Shown: positions 5,982 to 8,259 of the stretch, piece after piece
Layout: each line of letters opens with the position of its first letter
How positions within the stretch are numbered: position 1 is the first letter of the stretch
Origin: an uncultured Lachnospiraceae bacterium
Lineage (GTDB): Bacteria; Bacillota; Clostridia; Lachnospirales; Lachnospiraceae
DNA length: 8,259 nucleotides
Assembly: GCA_902766655.1 (NCBI GenBank)
Contig: CACXEL010000352.1
Coordinates: 1 to 8,259, forward strand
Direction: 5' to 3'
Notes under the pieces: generated by a model
Told to the model about the DNA's origin: nothing
The model's input: only the letters and a program-made list of their open reading frames with translations
Databases searched by the model: none
Program-made: the position numbers and the translations under genes

Positions 5982-5985
5982 TTTT

Positions 5986-8259
5986 ATGACCAGGATATTT
6001 GCCCCCACAAGCCCGGAAATCACGAGCCGGGAAATGAAGAACACAGAGAGAGTCCGCAGGATCGCCGCCGAAGGCATGGTCCTTCTGGAGAACAAAGGCG
6101 TCCTTCCCCTGAAGGCCGATGGGAGATCCCTGGCTGTATATGGAAACGGCGTGCGCCGCATGGTCAAGGGCGGCACCGGCTCCGGTGACGTCAACTCCCG
6201 GACAGTCGTCAACATTGAGCAGGGCCTCGAGAGCGCGGGCTTTCAGATTGCCACGAAGAACTGGCTGGACCGCTTCGATGCGGCCTGCACGGAATACGGT
6301 GCACAGTACATGGCTGAGTTCCAGGCTATTCTGAAGGAACAGGGCTGGGCCGGCGTCAACTGGGCGCTGGAGAATCCCTACCGCGATCCCGACGTGCCGG
6401 CCATCTTACCGGAAGATCTCCAGGGGACCGATCGGAGCCTGGCCCTCTACGTGATCGCCCGCACATCCGGCGAAGGGGCTGACAGAAAAGAGACCCCCGG
6501 CGACTATGAGCTGTCGGAGCGGGAGATCGAGAACCTGAAGACCCTGACCGCCTGGTACGAGCACACGGTCGTCATTCTCAACGTGGGCGGCGTCATCGAC
6601 ACCAAATTCCTCCGGACCCGCCAGGGCATCGACGCGGTCCTCCTCATGAGCCAGCCGGGCTGCGCCGGCGGCCATTCTCTGGCGGATGTCCTCACCGGCA
6701 GGATCGCCCCCGGCGGGCGCCTGACCGCCACCTGGGCGGAGGATTACTCCGACTACCCCTTCGCCGACAGCTTCAGCTATCTCAGCGGCGACCTGGACGA
6801 CTCTTACTACCGCGAGGGCATCTATGTGGGTTACCGCTGGTTCGACAGCTTCAATATCCGCCCCGCCTACCCCTTCGGCTACGGAAAGTCCTATACGGAC
6901 TTCACGATGACCGTTAAAAGGACCCAGATCTGCGGTGACTCCATCCGCGTGAGTGTCCTGGTGAGGAACGCCGGCACCGAGTACACGGGCCGGGAGACCG
7001 TACAGGCCTATGTGTCCCAGCCGCAGGGCAAGCTGGACAAGCCCTACCAGGTCCTGGCCGGCTTTGCCAGGACAGGCGAGCTCGCTCCCGGTGAGGAGGA
7101 GACCGTGGAAGTGGACTTCCCCATCTGCTCCCTGGCCTCCTATGACGAGGAGAGGGCGGCCTACGTCCTTGAGCAGGGAACGTATTACATCCGCGTCGGC
7201 AGCCACTCACGCAATACCCACATCGCGGCTGCGCTGGAGCTGGACGAGACGGTCGTCACCGAGCAGGTGGAAAATAAAGTCCGTCCCGACTGCGACCTGA
7301 ACGTCGTCCATGCTGACCCGGACAGGTTCTACACCTATCCCTCCGAAAATGCCGAGAAGGCAGCGGCACCGCAGCTGGAGGTCATTTCCGCCACTATTCC
7401 CACCCGGACGGCGGATTACAGCGCCGCGCCCGCGGAGCTCCGGACGGACAAGATGGCTCCCGTCACGCTCGAGGATGTGGTAAATGGTAATGCGACGCTG
7501 GATGACCTGACGGCCCAGCTCGGCATTTCCGAGCTGGCCGCCCTTGTGGTCGGCGCCTCCCGCGGCGGCTTCGGCGGGATCTCCACGGTCGGGGCAGCCT
7601 CCAACTCGGTCCCCGGCGCCGCCGGAGACACCACCAGCGAGCTGGCGGACAAGTACGGCATCACCAACCTGGTCCTGGCCGACGGCCCTGCCGGCCTGCG
7701 CCTGTCCCGGATTTTCGTGACCGACGACCAGGGCAATGTCATCCCCGGTCTCGGGGAGAGCGCCTTCGGCAACCTCTTCGAGATGCTCGGAGTGCCTTCT
7801 GCCCAGCGTCCGGAGAACGCGGTGGACCACTATCAGTACTGCACGGCGATCCCCATCGCCACCCTGCTGGCCCAGACCTGGGATCCGGCCCTCATCGAGG
7901 AGGCCGGCGATATCGTGGGCGGCGAGATGGAAGAGCTGGGCGCCGACCTCTGGCTCGCCCCCGGCATGAACATTCACCGCAACCCCCTCTGCGGCCGCAA
8001 TTTCGAGTATTACGCCGAGGATCCGGTGCTTTCCGGCCTGATGGCCGCCGCCATGACCCGGGGCGTCCAGTCCCACCCCGGCGTGGGCACCACCATCAAG
8101 CACTACTGCTGCAACAATCTGGAGGACAACCGCCTGCACTCCGACAGCGTGCTCAGCGAGCGCGCGCTGCGGGAGATCTACCTGCGGGGTTTCGGCATCG
8201 CCATCCGCGAGAGCCAGCCGCTGTCCATCATGACCAGCTACAACCTCGTCAACGGCGTC
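5986..8259 (+). CDS. Glycoside hydrolase family 3 beta-glucosidase-like enzyme with reversed domain order (partial, runs off the window)
   Basis: Cytoplasmic retaining glycosidase; no signal peptide. The 758 residues seen are open to the last base. The GH3 C-terminal alpha/beta domain comes first (about 20-255: VLLENKGVLPL at 32-42, GTGSGDVNSR at 63-72, SGEG-A-DR at 161-167). E163 is the expected acid/base by comparison with Thermotoga GH3 enzymes. A fibronectin III-like domain follows (about 300-415, after the FGYGKSYTDF motif at 297-306), then a linker of about 90 residues. The TIM-barrel domain comes last, from about 500: DGPAGLR (566-572), APGMNIHRNPLCGRNFEYY (658-676), K705-H706 with NNLEDNR (710-716), and MTSYNLVNG (749-757). 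The nucleophile Asp (SDW-type motif) should lie just beyond the window. This order is known from Butyrivibrio and Ruminococcus albus beta-glucosidases. GGAGGAG at 5971-5977, eight bases upstream, sets the start. Substrate (beta-glucoside or beta-xyloside) is not decided by the sequence. Confidence 0.93.
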   Translation, partial: MTRIFAPTSPEITSREMKNTERVRRIAAEGMVLLENKGVLPLKADGRSLAVYGNGVRRMVKGGTGSGDVNSRTVVNIEQGLESAGFQIATKNWLDRFDAACTEYGAQYMAEFQAILKEQGWAGVNWALENPYRDPDVPAILPEDLQGTDRSLALYVIARTSGEGADRKETPGDYELSEREIENLKTLTAWYEHTVVILNVGGVIDTKFLRTRQGIDAVLLMSQPGCAGGHSLADVLTGRIAPGGRLTATWAEDYSDYPFADSFSYLSGDLDDSYYREGIYVGYRWFDSFNIRPAYPFGYGKSYTDFTMTVKRTQICGDSIRVSVLVRNAGTEYTGRETVQAYVSQPQGKLDKPYQVLAGFARTGELAPGEEETVEVDFPICSLASYDEERAAYVLEQGTYYIRVGSHSRNTHIAAALELDETVVTEQVENKVRPDCDLNVVHADPDRFYTYPSENAEKAAAPQLEVISATIPTRTADYSAAPAELRTDKMAPVTLEDVVNGNATLDDLTAQLGISELAALVVGASRGGFGGISTVGAASNSVPGAAGDTTSELADKYGITNLVLADGPAGLRLSRIFVTDDQGNVIPGLGESAFGNLFEMLGVPSAQRPENAVDHYQYCTAIPIATLLAQTWDPALIEEAGDIVGGEMEELGADLWLAPGMNIHRNPLCGRNFEYYAEDPVLSGLMAAAMTRGVQSHPGVGTTIKHYCCNNLEDNRLHSDSVLSERALREIYLRGFGIAIRESQPLSIMTSYNLVNGV

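Noticed and set aside
3607..8139. Large minus-strand open frames opposite the symporter, regulator and GH3 genes (266 to 396 codons).
   Set aside because: Same shadow effect: biased composition, no ribosome binding site pattern or recognisable domain, and complete overlap with well-supported genes.
1..8259. CRISPR arrays, tRNA or rRNA genes, transposase genes, phage genes.
   Set aside because: No regularly spaced repeats, no tRNA-like cloverleaf or rRNA sequence, and no mobile-element protein was recognised on either strand.

Overview
The window looks like chromosomal DNA from an anaerobic, GC-rich member of the Clostridia, most likely a Lachnospiraceae-type gut bacterium. This is inferred from gene families only: a four-part flavodiiron/rubredoxin/reductase fusion typical of anaerobic Firmicutes, a GPH-family sugar symporter, a YesN-like AraC regulator, and a domain-swapped GH3 glucosidase of the type known from Butyrivibrio and Ruminococcus. 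Coding regions are GC-rich with strong G/C at third codon positions; the control regions contain AT-rich patches.

Layout. (1) 13-2529, minus strand: an 838-residue class F-type flavodiiron protein that detoxifies O2 (or NO) using NADH. (2) 2530-2991: a 462-bp divergent control region with direct repeats, dyads and the promoter of the next gene. (3) 2992-4476, plus: a GPH (MelB-like) glycoside symporter, closed by a strong intrinsic terminator at 4494-4526. (4) 4534-4641: a short control region with an 11-bp direct repeat around a GC hairpin. (5) 4642-5859, plus: an AraC-family regulator. (6) 5860-5985: a promoter plus a long hairpin that buries the ribosome binding site of the next gene. (7) 5986 to the window end, plus: a cytoplasmic GH3 glycosidase with reversed domain order, cut off by the window before its expected nucleophile.

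Genes 3, 4 and 6 read as one small catabolic locus: the symporter imports a glycoside or short oligosaccharide, the signal-peptide-less GH3 enzyme hydrolyses it in the cytoplasm, and the AraC protein is the likely regulator. The strongest non-coding signal is that symporter and glucosidase carry the same promoter module, alignable without gaps over 63 bp (about 41 identities: 2874-2936 versus 5864-5926), although they are separated by the regulator gene and a terminator. In both, the RNA predicted from this promoter begins with a sequence complementary to its own Shine-Dalgarno. For the glucosidase this is a 25-position stem ending in a U5 run directly before the start codon. This suggests a regulon with both transcriptional and RNA-level control; the RNA part is inference. 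The flavodiiron gene is probably an unrelated neighbour.
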